This document shows positions 25,676 through 34,777 of a DNA stretch of 64,000 nucleotides, one piece after another. The stretch is from Daejeonella sp. JGW-45 (GTDB lineage: Bacteria > Bacteroidota > Bacteroidia > Sphingobacteriales > Sphingobacteriaceae). A program made the position numbers and the translations under genes. The first letter of the stretch is position 1. The number at the start of each line of letters is the position of its first letter. The notes beneath the pieces are model-generated. The model was not told the origin of the DNA. It made no database searches and worked only from the letters and a program-made list of their open reading frames with translations. The stretch covers positions 857,287 to 921,286 of the forward strand of contig NZ_JARKNC010000010.1 in the NCBI RefSeq assembly GCF_029360805.1. The letters are read 5' to 3'.

Positions 25676-26110
25676 TTATTGCAATAAAGCGGCCACCTTA
25701 TTAAGAATTTCAGGACTGCAGCTATGTTCGATAAGTGGAAAGATTTCCCGTTCTTCTGTCCTCACATGTTTTTCCAGAGTTTTGCCTAATTTATCGAGCT
25801 GGGATACCAGGTCGGCGGCGGCTCCTATCTCGCCAAATAAGTAGTGAAGGAGCCCATGTTCTTCTACCATCACGTGCAGCATGCGGTCTAGTTCGGGATT
25901 CACTCCGTTTAGCAAGGGCAGGATCATTTCTTCGCGAGCAAAGTGCTTTACCAAATCCTGCCGGTAAAAATCCAGGGCGTATTCAGCTTTGCCCTGAGGT
26001 TCTGTAGGCAGCCCTTTATAGGGTGGAGCGTCCTTTTGCAGCAACCTGGCTAATATCAGGGCACCATGGTGCTCCCGTGATAATGGTGTGAGTGATAAAT
26101 GCCTTTTCAT
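25676..26110 (-). CDS. Hemerythrin-domain protein
   Basis: Start at 26110 (MKRHLSLTPLSREHHGALILARLL); the longer open frame to 26185 runs into nosY. Iron ligands of a four-helix hemerythrin are seen: REHHGAL, KHFAREEMILPLL, VEEHGLLHYLF, EKHVRTEEREIFPLIE. 144 residues, cytosolic. Placed directly behind nosY with one base between, so probably part of the nos transcript. Likely O2/NO binding or iron delivery. Confidence 0.87.
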   Translation of the reverse strand: MKRHLSLTPLSREHHGALILARLLQKDAPPYKGLPTEPQGKAEYALDFYRQDLVKHFAREEMILPLLNGVNPELDRMLHVMVEEHGLLHYLFGEIGAAADLVSQLDKLGKTLEKHVRTEEREIFPLIEHSCSPEILNKVAALLQ

Positions 26111-26111
26111 T

Positions 26112-26879
26112 TCAGAGATCCTTTGATTTGAACTTTTTTGTGGAGAGCCATATTGGCAATGCAATCCAGAGCAACAACACGGCACACGAAAATACTAAAC
26201 CGGGATAGGTTCCAAAAAAGTCCTTGAATACCGCCCCTGTATATCCCATCATTGCAGATACATCAAGCTGCAATAAAATGAGTATGCGCGTGAGATCTAT
26301 AGGATTCAGTGCACTTATACCGATCATTGGCTTTTCCAGCGGATAGTCGGAGAATTGGAATAGAAGGAAGAGAACGAGCCCGTCGAACAACAGTGAAAAA
26401 TATAGCCACAGCATGATTGCTGCGCCTATTCCCTTTGCCTTATCTCTCGTTTGAACAGCAGACAAGAGGGCTATCGCTACGAAGATGACGCTAAGCACGG
26501 TTCCGGACAGTATCATGGTAAGGCCGATCATATTTGCCTGATAAAGCAGGATGGGAATCCCTGCTCCAATGAAAAAGGCCAGTGCGAGCGAGGAGGCCAG
26601 TCCTGTGAAGATGCTCAGCCAAATCGACTTTCGTCTCAAGGGCTGGCTGACCAGCAGTTCAATGAACTCTGCGGAATTGTAAACATAGATCGTTGAGAAA
26701 ATAATGCTTACCAGCGGAACTACGATCAGGATAATATTGAGCAGGCTTAACAGTCCTTTACTGCTGTTGTCTTCCAGGCTGAATACCGTTAAGGCGGAGG
26801 CCAGCAGAAACAAGGTGTAAATAATTATGATCCTGTTCCTCAGGATATCGGTGATCACGTACTTAACTATCTTATTCAT
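26112..26879 (-). CDS. nosY: NosY, ABC transporter permease of nitrous oxide reductase maturation
   Basis: 255 residues with six membrane helices, ABC-2 type. N-terminal cytosolic stretch NKIVKYVITDILRNRIIIIYTLFLL is characteristic. Overlaps nosF by 8 bp; with NosF and NosD forms the complex that provides sulfur/copper for the CuZ centre of NosZ. Confidence 0.9.
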   Translation of the reverse strand: MNKIVKYVITDILRNRIIIIYTLFLLASALTVFSLEDNSSKGLLSLLNIILIVVPLVSIIFSTIYVYNSAEFIELLVSQPLRRKSIWLSIFTGLASSLALAFFIGAGIPILLYQANMIGLTMILSGTVLSVIFVAIALLSAVQTRDKAKGIGAAIMLWLYFSLLFDGLVLFLLFQFSDYPLEKPMIGISALNPIDLTRILILLQLDVSAMMGYTGAVFKDFFGTYPGLVFSCAVLLLWIALPIWLSTKKFKSKDL

Positions 26880-27582
26880 AATTCATGGCCATTACCTGAG
26901 CAATCGATTTTACAAGACGCTCCTCGCCGGTATCGCGGCGTAATTCTTCGATGCTTTTGTGAAAGATCAGACTACCTTCCTGCATGTATATTACCCGGCT
27001 TACCAGGTCGTCAAGGTCACTGAGAATATGTGAAGTGATCAGCACCAGTTTCCCCTTTTCCTTCTCTGCCAGGATCTTTTCTTTAAACAGTTCTGAGGCT
27101 ATGGGATCGAGTCCTGCAGTGGGCTCATCGAGAATAAGAACTTCCGGGTTAAACATAAAGGCAAGTGCCGCGCTGACTTTTTGAACTGTTCCGCCTGAAA
27201 GTGTCCTCATGCGTTTGTCCAACAGTTTGTCTATGGAAAAGGCGCGGACAAGATCTTCGTCAAGCACAGTTTCCGGACTGCGGATATCCGTCATCATATT
27301 TAACACCTGCCCGATGCTCATATTGTCGGGATATCTTCCGATCTGGGGCATGTATCCTATCTTGCTTCTGTACTGCCAATCGCCGGAGATGTCTTTCCCA
27401 TTAAACGTTAATGTACCGCTGTCCGGCAACACCATACCGAGAATACACTTGATCAGGGTAGTTTTGCCGCTCCCGTTCGGGCCGATAAGGGCGATGCATT
27501 CACCTTTATTACACGAGGTGCTTATATTATTCAGAGCTTTTAGCTTCCCAAATTGCTTACTTATGTTTTTTACGATGATCAT
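26872..27582 (-). CDS. nosF: NosF, ABC transporter ATPase
   Basis: 236 residues. Walker A GPNGSGKTT (about 33-41), Q loop IGYMPQIGRYPD, signature LSGGTVQKV, Walker B VLILDEPTAGLD, H loop TSHIL. Energises NosFY, which interacts with NosD. 6 bp after nosD stop, overlapping nosY. Confidence 0.93.
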   Translation of the reverse strand: MIIVKNISKQFGKLKALNNISTSCNKGECIALIGPNGSGKTTLIKCILGMVLPDSGTLTFNGKDISGDWQYRSKIGYMPQIGRYPDNMSIGQVLNMMTDIRSPETVLDEDLVRAFSIDKLLDKRMRTLSGGTVQKVSAALAFMFNPEVLILDEPTAGLDPIASELFKEKILAEKEKGKLVLITSHILSDLDDLVSRVIYMQEGSLIFHKSIEELRRDTGEERLVKSIAQVMAMNYE

Positions 27583-27588
27583 AGCTTC

Positions 27589-28821
27589 TTAGAAGGCCCT
27601 GTGCATGAGCGGTTCGTTATCTTTTAGGTTCTCGGGGGTTAAACTTGGCAGGATTTTCTCTGTTTTATCTAACAGGGTCGTAATAAAGGTCCGGAATAGG
27701 ATCATGGCAACAGGAAACTTCTCTACGATAACGGAATACATGCTTACAGGCCTGAAGGGAATATCGCCGATCTTATCTTTGTTCAGGTCGTACCCTTCAT
27801 ATTTGTCCCAATAGTTATTTCGAAACGTATTGAGCACGAGCGAACCGTTTGTGCCGACATCAAAAGTGTTTCCAATAAAGTTATTTCGCTCCAGTACAAC
27901 GTCCATACAGTTTGCCTGAATTTTTAATGCCCAGCCGTTGTCCTTAAAGGTATTCTGTTTCATAGAGATCCGGTTGGCGCCTTCCATATAAATAGCACTC
28001 GTGTTCTTAGTAAAATAGTTGCCTTCCATCGTTCCATCGGAGATCTCTTTAAGCAAAATACCGTAGGCTGCATCCCCCCAGTTCTCTTCAAAATGATTGC
28101 TAAGCATTTTTATTCTCTTGGAATACATCACAGACACGCCCGAACCATTGTTTCTGAAAACATTGTCTAAATAGCTGTCATCATTTGAGAACATAAAGTG
28201 GAGTCCATAACGAAGGTTGTTTGCAGCAGTGTTCTTCAGGATAACGGAATTCTTAACAAACTCAAAGTAGATCCCGTCCCGGTGGCCGCTGATACTGTTT
28301 CGGGCGATGTGCATATTTTCGCTCTTCCAGCAATGGATTCCATTTCCACTCCTCTGTTCTTCCAAACTGGTTCCCCTGAGCTGGTTGTTGATTATCCGGC
28401 TGTTCGAGCCGTTCTGTATGTATATGCCAAAGAATGTATCTTCCAGGATATTGTTTCTTATAGTAACATGGCTGCTGTTAGACACCTTGATTCCGCTCAG
28501 GTCTTCCAGACTTGACACTCCGGAATGGATTAATTTAAAGCCCTCAATAGTAACCCCGCTGGTGAAAACAGAAATGATCTCATACTTGCTTTCTCCGTCG
28601 AGAATTGGCCGGTTATTTCCTTTGAGGGTTATCCTTTTATTGATCACGAGGTTTCTCTCGCGATAATGTCCCTGATCCACGCTAACCGTATCGCCGGCTG
28701 CAGCTGCGTTTATCCCGGCTCGCACGGTTTTATGGGTGTGTTTTGAACCAACCCGGATAATTCCAGCAGAAACAGAGACAGCTATAAATAATGCCACGAT
28801 CATTGAAGCCAGGTACTTCAT
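27589..28821 (-). CDS. nosD: NosD, periplasmic right-handed beta-helix copper-site maturation protein
   Basis: 410 residues with an N-terminal signal (ASMIVALFIAVSVSAG). Repeated beta-helix turns such as VTIRNNILEDTFFGIYIQNGSNSRIINNQL and MHIARNSISGHRDGIYFE run from about 75 to 350. CASH/NosD family delivering to NosZ. Start overlaps nosL stop by 4 bp. C-terminal region (SMYSVIVEKFPVAMILF) is hydrophobic, as in many Bacteroidota NosD. Confidence 0.92.
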   Translation of the reverse strand: MKYLASMIVALFIAVSVSAGIIRVGSKHTHKTVRAGINAAAAGDTVSVDQGHYRERNLVINKRITLKGNNRPILDGESKYEIISVFTSGVTIEGFKLIHSGVSSLEDLSGIKVSNSSHVTIRNNILEDTFFGIYIQNGSNSRIINNQLRGTSLEEQRSGNGIHCWKSENMHIARNSISGHRDGIYFEFVKNSVILKNTAANNLRYGLHFMFSNDDSYLDNVFRNNGSGVSVMYSKRIKMLSNHFEENWGDAAYGILLKEISDGTMEGNYFTKNTSAIYMEGANRISMKQNTFKDNGWALKIQANCMDVVLERNNFIGNTFDVGTNGSLVLNTFRNNYWDKYEGYDLNKDKIGDIPFRPVSMYSVIVEKFPVAMILFRTFITTLLDKTEKILPSLTPENLKDNEPLMHRAF

Positions 28822-29831
28822 TTTTGCATGTCTTTCCAGGTGGTTATATTGCCGTAATGGTTAAGAACCGCCTTCTCAAGTGTATCCTGATGTGTAAATG
28901 CAGCAATATTACCATTCATAGGACTCCTGAACGAAGGACTTTGTAGAAAATGTGCTTCTTTCGCATCGATCAGGTTGTGTGGTTTATTGAAATTCGCAAA
29001 GTACACAGAAGCAATATCGTCCCTTTTAATCCTGTCTTCGTTTATAAATGTGATTAAACAATGAGGATCATCGAACTTATAGATCTTGCTTTTTATGGTG
29101 ATGATCTCAGCACCGAAACGTTGGTCGCTAATGGTCATTTTACAGAAGCTGCAGTTATCCTTACCTATTGCAATGGGTTCAGGAGCTGTGCTGCATGCGC
29201 TCAGCATCATCATGCAAGCAAGGATGGCCAGACTATTTTTGTTATAAACCGGATTCTTTTTTTTGGCTTTCCACTCTCTAATTACCAGTGTTAATGATAC
29301 TGCTCCCACAGTAATAAATATCCATCCGCCTATGTCAGGTATTGAATAAGCCCCGAAATTCAGCAACTGCTTAAAGCCAATCAGGGGGGGCTGATAAGCC
29401 ATGCCGGGAACAATAATGGCCGCATTCGGATCAAGGTTATGGCCGTAGTCATATTCCCAACGCCAGAAATCGACCATCGCCAGTACGCCGAAGCATACAA
29501 ACATTGCAAATAAGATATTCATCAATTTTCTTTTTGCCAGAATTGCCGCGCCAATGAAGAGAATGGCAAAAAAGCTGATTATAAACGGAAGGACTTTAAA
29601 CTCGATGAAATCGCCGGTATGCAGGGTTTTCATGCCGATATAATGGTTAAGGCCGTTAATGATATCTACATTTCCGGCTAACTTATCAGCATAGATGAGC
29701 AGATATAAGCCTTCAGGATATTGAGGCGCTGTTAAATCAATTCTCCATATTGGGGTAAATAAGACGGCGAATAAGCTTATACCACAAATCGCAAGCAGGA
29801 TGCGTGATGAATTAGCTATTTTATCATTCAT
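28818..29831 (-). CDS. nosL: Membrane domain-NosL fusion (copper chaperone)
   Basis: 337 residues. The first about 190 contain four to five membrane helices (LLAICGISLFAVLFTPIWRI, FKVLPFIISFFAILFIGAAI, NILFAMFVCFGVLAMVDFW, WIFITVGAVSLTLVI). Residues about 200-337 are NosL: copper motif NCSFCKMTISDQRFGAEI and later DDPHCLITF. Between them lies ILACMMMLSACS, a complete lipoprotein signal with lipobox, suggesting fusion of a membrane gene to a lipoprotein nosL. Supplies Cu(I) to NosZ. Overlaps nosD. Confidence 0.88.
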   Translation of the reverse strand: MNDKIANSSRILLAICGISLFAVLFTPIWRIDLTAPQYPEGLYLLIYADKLAGNVDIINGLNHYIGMKTLHTGDFIEFKVLPFIISFFAILFIGAAILAKRKLMNILFAMFVCFGVLAMVDFWRWEYDYGHNLDPNAAIIVPGMAYQPPLIGFKQLLNFGAYSIPDIGGWIFITVGAVSLTLVIREWKAKKKNPVYNKNSLAILACMMMLSACSTAPEPIAIGKDNCSFCKMTISDQRFGAEIITIKSKIYKFDDPHCLITFINEDRIKRDDIASVYFANFNKPHNLIDAKEAHFLQSPSFRSPMNGNIAAFTHQDTLEKAVLNHYGNITTWKDMQK

Positions 29832-29885
29832 ATGGCAGATGGAAAAATGGACAGGGAATATTGTCCCTGTCCTTGAGTTGATGAG

Positions 29886-31889
29886 TTAATTTTTTGCTTT
29901 GTCAGCCTGAGTTTCATTCTTAGGTGTATTTGTTCCCGTGCTGAAACTTATCGGTACATTACTGCCTCTAGGTGAAACCCTCACGTATCCTGACATTTCC
30001 TGATGCAATGCGCTACAGAAATCTGTACAATACATCGGATACATACCGGCCTTGGTTGGAATCCACTTTAACGTAGTAGTTTCTCCTGGCATCACCAAAA
30101 GCTCGGCATTTAATGCTCCTTTAATAGCAAACCCATGAGGTACATCCCAGTCCTGCTCTAGGTTGGTGGTATGAAAGTATACTTCGTCCCCCACACGTAT
30201 ACCTTCAATATTATCGGGCGTTAAGTGTGAGCGCATCAGGGTCATGTTAACATGAACTTTGTTCCCTTCGCGGAATACCTTGGCATTTCCCTCGCCTTTT
30301 GTTACGTAGGGGTGACTATTTTCTTCGATTTTGAAGAATTTGGCTGAATTGTTTTTAATCCGATCAGCAGCTACAGCCTGTGCATAGTGAGGCTCACCAA
30401 TTGTCGGATAATCGAGAATAAGCTGCATTTTGTCGCCGCTGATATCATATAGTTGCGCACTTTGTGATAATTCAGGTCCCGTAGGTAAATAGCGATCCTT
30501 GGTGATCTTGTTATAGGCGACCATATATTTTCCAGTTGGCTTTTTGCTGTCGCCGCCAGGTATCATCAGGTGACCAACCGAGTAATATGTAGGAACGCGG
30601 TCTAAAACTGTCAGGTCTTTAACGTTCCATTTTACTACCTCACTGGATACGAACATAGACGTGTAAGCATTTCCCTTATCGTCAAACTCAGTATGCAATG
30701 GGCCCAGGCCTGGTTTCTTCACCTCGCCATATAGAGCAGCTTCGTATTTAATAACAGGTATGCCGTCATATTCACCATCGAACGATTTGTTAGCAATGGC
30801 TTTCTGAATTTTGTCGAAACTGAAGACAGGGATCAATGCAGCGAGCTTGCCGCTTCCTACGATGTATTCTCCTGTCGGATCTACATCACATCCGTGTGGT
30901 GATTTTGGGCATGGGATCATATAAACCAACCCTGGATGCTCCCGCATGTCTAATACGGTCACCTCGTTTTTTATGGTAGATGTAGCGGTATGGGTTTTTT
31001 CGTCGAAACGGTTGCTGGCATACTTAACTGCTTGTTTGCGACCTTTACCTTCTTTAATAAGCTTCTCGGCCATCTTCCAGTTTACCGCCATAATAAAATC
31101 CTTATCGCGTTTAGAGGCATTGACTTCCAAAAGCGTATTGGCCTGTTCGGTATTATAGGTACTGAAGAAGAACCAGCCGTTAGATTTACCTTTGCCCGCA
31201 TGGCTCAAGTCGAAGTTGACCCCCGGCCCCTGGAGCTGGAATGCCACATCCATATGCCCTTCTGTTTTATCAACACTAATGAAACTGATCGTACCTCTAA
31301 AATTCTCTTTATAGGTATTAATAGGAACGTCGCCATTTTTGTCGTCGGGAGGTATACTAAATCTTGTACCTGCAACAATGTATTCTGAGTTTTCAGTAAT
31401 GAAAGGAGAGGAGTGGTTGCCACCACTGTTTGGCAGCTCCAGGATTTCGGCTGTTCTGAACGTCTTCAGATCGATACGCGCAACACGAGGGGTGTTGTTC
31501 CCGTTTGCAAATACCCAGCGTCCATCGATCTCTCCATTCGTTTGCGACATAGAGACATGGTGAAGGTCATCCCAAGGCACCTCTCCGTGTGATGTGTTTA
31601 GCATCGGTTTAGTTTCTTCAGAATACCCCCATCCTTTTTCAGGATCGACGGAGAAAACGGGAATGACCCGCAGGAGCCGGCCGCTTGGCAGGCCATACAC
31701 CGAAAGCTGCCCGCTGAAGCCTCCAGATACGAAATTGTAGTATTCGTCATAATTGCCCGGCGCTACGTAGGCTTTAGCGGCGGCATCGCCACTTACAACC
31801 GAGCCAGCGTTCTTTGGTTTGCAGGCGTTGAGGCCCGCCAGTATTGCCAGGGCAGCCATGCCATGTGCAAATTTTGTGTTGATTTTCAT
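29886..31889 (-). CDS. nosZ: NosZ, nitrous oxide reductase, clade II lipoprotein form
   Basis: 667 residues. The leader is a Sec lipoprotein signal (HGMAALAILAGLNAC) instead of a twin-arginine signal, the mark of clade II NosZ. The beta-propeller holds CuZ histidines in DLHHVSMSQTNG, HSSPF, KSPHGCDVDPTGEY and PLHTEFDDKG. The C-terminal cupredoxin has the CuA site CTDFCSALHQEMSGYVRV. Reduces N2O to N2 in the periplasm. Downstream of a cytochrome c gene and upstream of nosLDFY. No nosR or nosX. Confidence 0.96.
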   Translation of the reverse strand: MKINTKFAHGMAALAILAGLNACKPKNAGSVVSGDAAAKAYVAPGNYDEYYNFVSGGFSGQLSVYGLPSGRLLRVIPVFSVDPEKGWGYSEETKPMLNTSHGEVPWDDLHHVSMSQTNGEIDGRWVFANGNNTPRVARIDLKTFRTAEILELPNSGGNHSSPFITENSEYIVAGTRFSIPPDDKNGDVPINTYKENFRGTISFISVDKTEGHMDVAFQLQGPGVNFDLSHAGKGKSNGWFFFSTYNTEQANTLLEVNASKRDKDFIMAVNWKMAEKLIKEGKGRKQAVKYASNRFDEKTHTATSTIKNEVTVLDMREHPGLVYMIPCPKSPHGCDVDPTGEYIVGSGKLAALIPVFSFDKIQKAIANKSFDGEYDGIPVIKYEAALYGEVKKPGLGPLHTEFDDKGNAYTSMFVSSEVVKWNVKDLTVLDRVPTYYSVGHLMIPGGDSKKPTGKYMVAYNKITKDRYLPTGPELSQSAQLYDISGDKMQLILDYPTIGEPHYAQAVAADRIKNNSAKFFKIEENSHPYVTKGEGNAKVFREGNKVHVNMTLMRSHLTPDNIEGIRVGDEVYFHTTNLEQDWDVPHGFAIKGALNAELLVMPGETTTLKWIPTKAGMYPMYCTDFCSALHQEMSGYVRVSPRGSNVPISFSTGTNTPKNETQADKAKN

Positions 31890-31996
31890 TTCTGTGAGTT
31901 GTTTTAACTGTTAATTCTCGTTAGGGTCGGGCAAAGTCGTCCTGGTAAGCACCTTAAACAGATGCTTTGGAACTGAGCCTGATATTTATTGGTTAA

Positions 31997-32473
31997 CTAT
32001 TTAGCCCCGTCGTTTTTCCGCATGAACTCTAAAAGATTTCTTGCGTCATCATCAGAAAGGTTTTGATTCGGCATACGCACAAGGCATAGCTCCAGTTGGG
32101 CCTGCAGTTCGGGATCTTTGTCTATCATCACATCTGTGTTGGTGATAAAGTTCATAAGCCACTCAGGTTTGCGGCGTTCTGTAACTCCAGCCCAGCCTGG
32201 TCCTACAAGTCGTTCGTCGGTTAACTTATGGCAACTGCTGCATTTTACCTGGTAAACCTGATCTCCTAGTTCGGCTTTCTGAGCATCGAGCGGACCGATT
32301 TCCACGGTAGTGAACTTTCCTTCGCCACGGTTTGGATCATAAGAAGGGTTTTCTGTATTGACTTCGGTCTCAGCGGTAGAAGCAGTGTCACGAGTTGTTT
32401 TATTATTACCTCCGCAGGACGCTATGAACCCTATGGCGGCAATTAGCATACTTAAAACAAGGAACTTTTTCAT
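31997..32473 (-). CDS. Lipoprotein cytochrome c of the nos cluster
   Basis: 158 residues. Lipobox GFIASC at about 16-21, then a mono-heme domain with CSSCHKL and likely methionine ligand in RMPNQNLSDDD. Probable electron donor to NosZ, as cytochromes lead many clade II nos operons. First gene of the operon; 108 bp separate it from nosZ. Confidence 0.88.
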   Translation of the reverse strand: MKKFLVLSMLIAAIGFIASCGGNNKTTRDTASTAETEVNTENPSYDPNRGEGKFTTVEIGPLDAQKAELGDQVYQVKCSSCHKLTDERLVGPGWAGVTERRKPEWLMNFITNTDVMIDKDPELQAQLELCLVRMPNQNLSDDDARNLLEFMRKNDGAK

Positions 32474-32506
32474 AATGGTCTGTTAGTTTTGGATTGGTTT
32501 CTTATA

Positions 32507-32514
32507 CAAGTTTA
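32507..32514 (-). promoter_or_regulatory. -7 box of the nos promoter
   Basis: TAAACTTG on the minus strand (one mismatch to TAnnTTTG), 34 bp before the cytochrome c ATG. The palindrome at 32549 is centred 45.5 bp upstream of its first T. Confidence 0.5.
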
Positions 32515-32548
32515 GATATCCTCTTCAGATCCTTTTATGCGTTGAATC

Positions 32549-32570
32549 ATATATGACTAAAGTCATATAT
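32549..32570. promoter_or_regulatory. Crp/Fnr-type palindrome shared by nos operon and regulator gene
   Basis: Perfect 10-bp arms ATATATGACT/AGTCATATAT with AA between. It sits midway between the divergent nos operon and the Crp/Fnr gene; -7 boxes lie 45.5 bp (nos) and 51.5 bp (regulator) away. Core TGACT/AGTCA differs from the GTGAT/ATCAC boxes of the cbb3 genes. Confidence 0.7.
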
Positions 32571-32610
32571 TTCAGTAATGGATGTCACGGCCCATGAGTG
32601 CTCCCATTGA

Positions 32611-32618
32611 TATTTTTG
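32611..32618 (+). promoter_or_regulatory. -7 box of the Crp/Fnr gene
   Basis: TATTTTTG fits TAnnTTTG exactly, 20 bp before the ATG at 32638. Confidence 0.6.
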
Positions 32619-32637
32619 TTTATAAATCAGACAAAAG

Positions 32638-33258
32638 ATGATAGACATTAATTTGTTGCTGGCATGGGGAGCTGTTTATAAGAAAATAAAGGCTGGCGAA
32701 ACGATATTTAATGAGGGTCAATTATGTAACTATTACTTTCAGGTAGTTGAAGGAAGTGTCAGCTGGCTAAATATTGATGAAGACGGTAGAGAGTGTATTC
32801 ATGCTATAATAGGGGCAGGAGAATCTTTCGGTGAATTTCCGCTTTTTGATGACGGGCCATACCAGTCTGATGCTATAGCTAATTCTGAAACCACCCTGAT
32901 TCGTCTTTATAAGCCAGCATTTTTGAACCTGCTGAAAGAGAATCCGGATATTCTTTTTCAACTTACCAGGCTGCTAGGTAAAAGGCTCCGGTATAAATTC
33001 TCTCTTATTCAGTCTATGTCCACAAGCAGTCCTGAAGTCAGGGTAGCTAATCTGCTAAACCAAATGAAGGCTGAGCATAAAAACTTTTGTCCTGACTGTG
33101 GGCAATTAACCCTTACCCGGCAACAGATTGCCGGTATGACAGGCCTCCGGGTAGAAACTGTGATCAGAACTATAAGGAATATGCACAGCAGGGGCGATTT
33201 AGATATTGCGAGGGGAAAGGTTTTTTGTAAGGATATGATTGAAGTCATATCCGGCTGA
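32638..33258 (+). CDS. Crp/Fnr-family regulator, probable nos activator
   Basis: 206 residues. Cyclic-nucleotide-type beta barrel at about 15-115 (AGETIFNEGQLCNYYFQVVEGSV, GESFGEFPLFDDG), dimer helix, and winged helix at about 155-206 (LTLTRQQIAGMTGLRVETVIRTIRNM). Recognition helix reads VETVIR, with Ile in place of the serine of FNR (VETISR). A CPDC pair precedes the HTH and other cysteines lie at 28 and about 52; an FNR-type cluster is not evident. Divergent from nosZ operon with a shared palindrome. Confidence 0.9.
   Translation: MIDINLLLAWGAVYKKIKAGETIFNEGQLCNYYFQVVEGSVSWLNIDEDGRECIHAIIGAGESFGEFPLFDDGPYQSDAIANSETTLIRLYKPAFLNLLKENPDILFQLTRLLGKRLRYKFSLIQSMSTSSPEVRVANLLNQMKAEHKNFCPDCGQLTLTRQQIAGMTGLRVETVIRTIRNMHSRGDLDIARGKVFCKDMIEVISG
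33231..33252. promoter_or_regulatory. Second TGAnT-type palindrome inside the Crp/Fnr 3' end
   Basis: Arms GGATATGA/TCATATCC with a 6-bp spacer TTGAAG; inner pattern ATATGA-N6-TCATAT equals that at 32549. It overlaps the last codons of the regulator and lies 30 bp before the next gene. Confidence 0.6.
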
Positions 33259-33281
33259 TTTCCCCTTACCTAATTTTAAAG

Positions 33282-34520
33282 ATGAATTTTTTGTTGCACT
33301 GGATAAGAATATCTTTTTTCAATCTGCTTCTTGTCTCGTTTCTTGGTTTCCTTCTCCGTTATAAAATAGCTTTCTCGTTGCCCTGGCTTGACCAGAAGAA
33401 TGTTCTTCACAGTCATTCTCATTTTGCTTTCTCGGGTTGGGTAACACAGGTTTTAATGGTGCTCCTTATTTATTACCTGAGCAGGAAGCTTGGCGATAAG
33501 ATATTTGCCCGGTATCGCTGGATCTTATATGCTAACCTCAGTACTTCCTATGGAATGTTAGTTAGCTTTATTGTCCAGGGTTATGCCCTATATTCTATTG
33601 TTTTTTCGACGCTGTCCATTATCGTATCCTTTTTCTTTGCTGTTTATTTCTGGAGTGACCTCAATAAAATACCCGGGGCAATTGTGAGCCATTTATGGTT
33701 CAGATGGAGCCTTATCTTTAGTGTGATCTCTGCATTTGGACCGTTTAGCCTGGCATGCCAGATGATGGCAAAAACAGCCAGCCAGGATTGGTATCTGGCA
33801 TCGGTTTATTATTATCTGCATTTTCAATATAACGGTTGGTTCCTATTTGCCGGTATCGGCTTGCTGGCGGATCAGTTTGCGGGCCTGGAAGCCGTGCAGA
33901 GGAAGCTCAGAAAGGCATTTTTTCTGTTTTGCGGAGCATGTATACCGGCCTATTTTCTTTCAGTGTTGTGGCTGCCGGTTGCTGCAAATATCTACTACCT
34001 CCTCATCGCCGCGGTAATTGCTCAGCTCATCGGATGGGCGTTGATCCTTGATGCTGTTCGAAAGAATATGTCTTTTATTAAGCAGCAATTTTCCGGGTTC
34101 GGAAATGTATTGCTCATATTATCTGCTATAGCTTTTACTATAAAACTGATTCTCCAGACAGGATCTATTCATCCTGGGCTTAGCCAATTGTCATACGGCT
34201 TTAGACCCATCATTATAGGATATCTTCATTTGGTGCTTCTTGGAGTGACTACGATCTTCGTAATCGGGTATATCCTGTCTTTACGGCTGATAAGGGTTTC
34301 AAAAGTGTTAACGCTGGGTGCTGCGGTCTTTGTTGCAGGCGTTATCATTAACGAATTACTGCTAATGGTGCAGGGAGTGGCGGCTTTAAAATATCAGGCT
34401 GTGCCTTATATCCAGATATTTTTGTTCGGAGCCGCAGTAATCCTGATGTTGGGTTTATTGATCATGTTTATAGGCGCTATGAAGCGCCAGGTAGGTGATC
34501 ACGTAACACCAGTGTCTTAA
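33282..34520 (+). CDS. Polytopic membrane protein, cytochrome-oxidase-subunit-I-like
   Basis: 412 residues with about 12 hydrophobic helices and histidines in HSHSHFAFSGWVTQVLM, YYLHFQYNGWFLF and GYLHLVLLGVTT. Layout resembles the 23953 protein; both may be heme-binding NO/N-oxide-associated membrane proteins common beside Bacteroidota nos genes. A TAATTTTA element lies just before the ATG, so the transcript may be nearly leaderless. Function not established. Confidence 0.7.
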   Translation: MNFLLHWIRISFFNLLLVSFLGFLLRYKIAFSLPWLDQKNVLHSHSHFAFSGWVTQVLMVLLIYYLSRKLGDKIFARYRWILYANLSTSYGMLVSFIVQGYALYSIVFSTLSIIVSFFFAVYFWSDLNKIPGAIVSHLWFRWSLIFSVISAFGPFSLACQMMAKTASQDWYLASVYYYLHFQYNGWFLFAGIGLLADQFAGLEAVQRKLRKAFFLFCGACIPAYFLSVLWLPVAANIYYLLIAAVIAQLIGWALILDAVRKNMSFIKQQFSGFGNVLLILSAIAFTIKLILQTGSIHPGLSQLSYGFRPIIIGYLHLVLLGVTTIFVIGYILSLRLIRVSKVLTLGAAVFVAGVIINELLLMVQGVAALKYQAVPYIQIFLFGAAVILMLGLLIMFIGAMKRQVGDHVTPVS

Positions 34521-34640
34521 CACAGGCAAATATGTGAGATATCTAACCCACAAAAAACGGCTGTTGGAATGACTAAATCATTTCTATAATTTGATGCCGC
34601 CAGCACATTTTTTGAACCATAATAAAAAGCGGACTAAAAA

Positions 34641-34757
34641 AGGGGCTTAGAAGGGCTCTCCTAGGGCTCTTGTTGGGCGAAAACCGCGTTTTTATACCAT
34701 TTAGCGCAATCATCGCCCAACAAGAACCCTTTCAGACCCCTTCTAAGCCCCTTCAAG
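34641..34757. repeat. Large inverted repeat made of 11-bp units (array C)
   Basis: Left arm has four 11-bp units (AGGGGCTTAGA, AGGGCTCTCCT, AGGGCTCTTGT, TGGGCGAAAAC). The right arm, read on the other strand, has AGGGGCTTAGA, AGGGGTCTGAA, AGGGTTCTTGT, TGGGCGATGAT. The arms are about 40 bp and nearly complementary, around a roughly 30-bp loop. It lies between convergent genes, so it may terminate both, but lacks a T tract. Confidence 0.65.
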
Positions 34758-34777
34758 GATAGGCGCTGGGCCCAATG

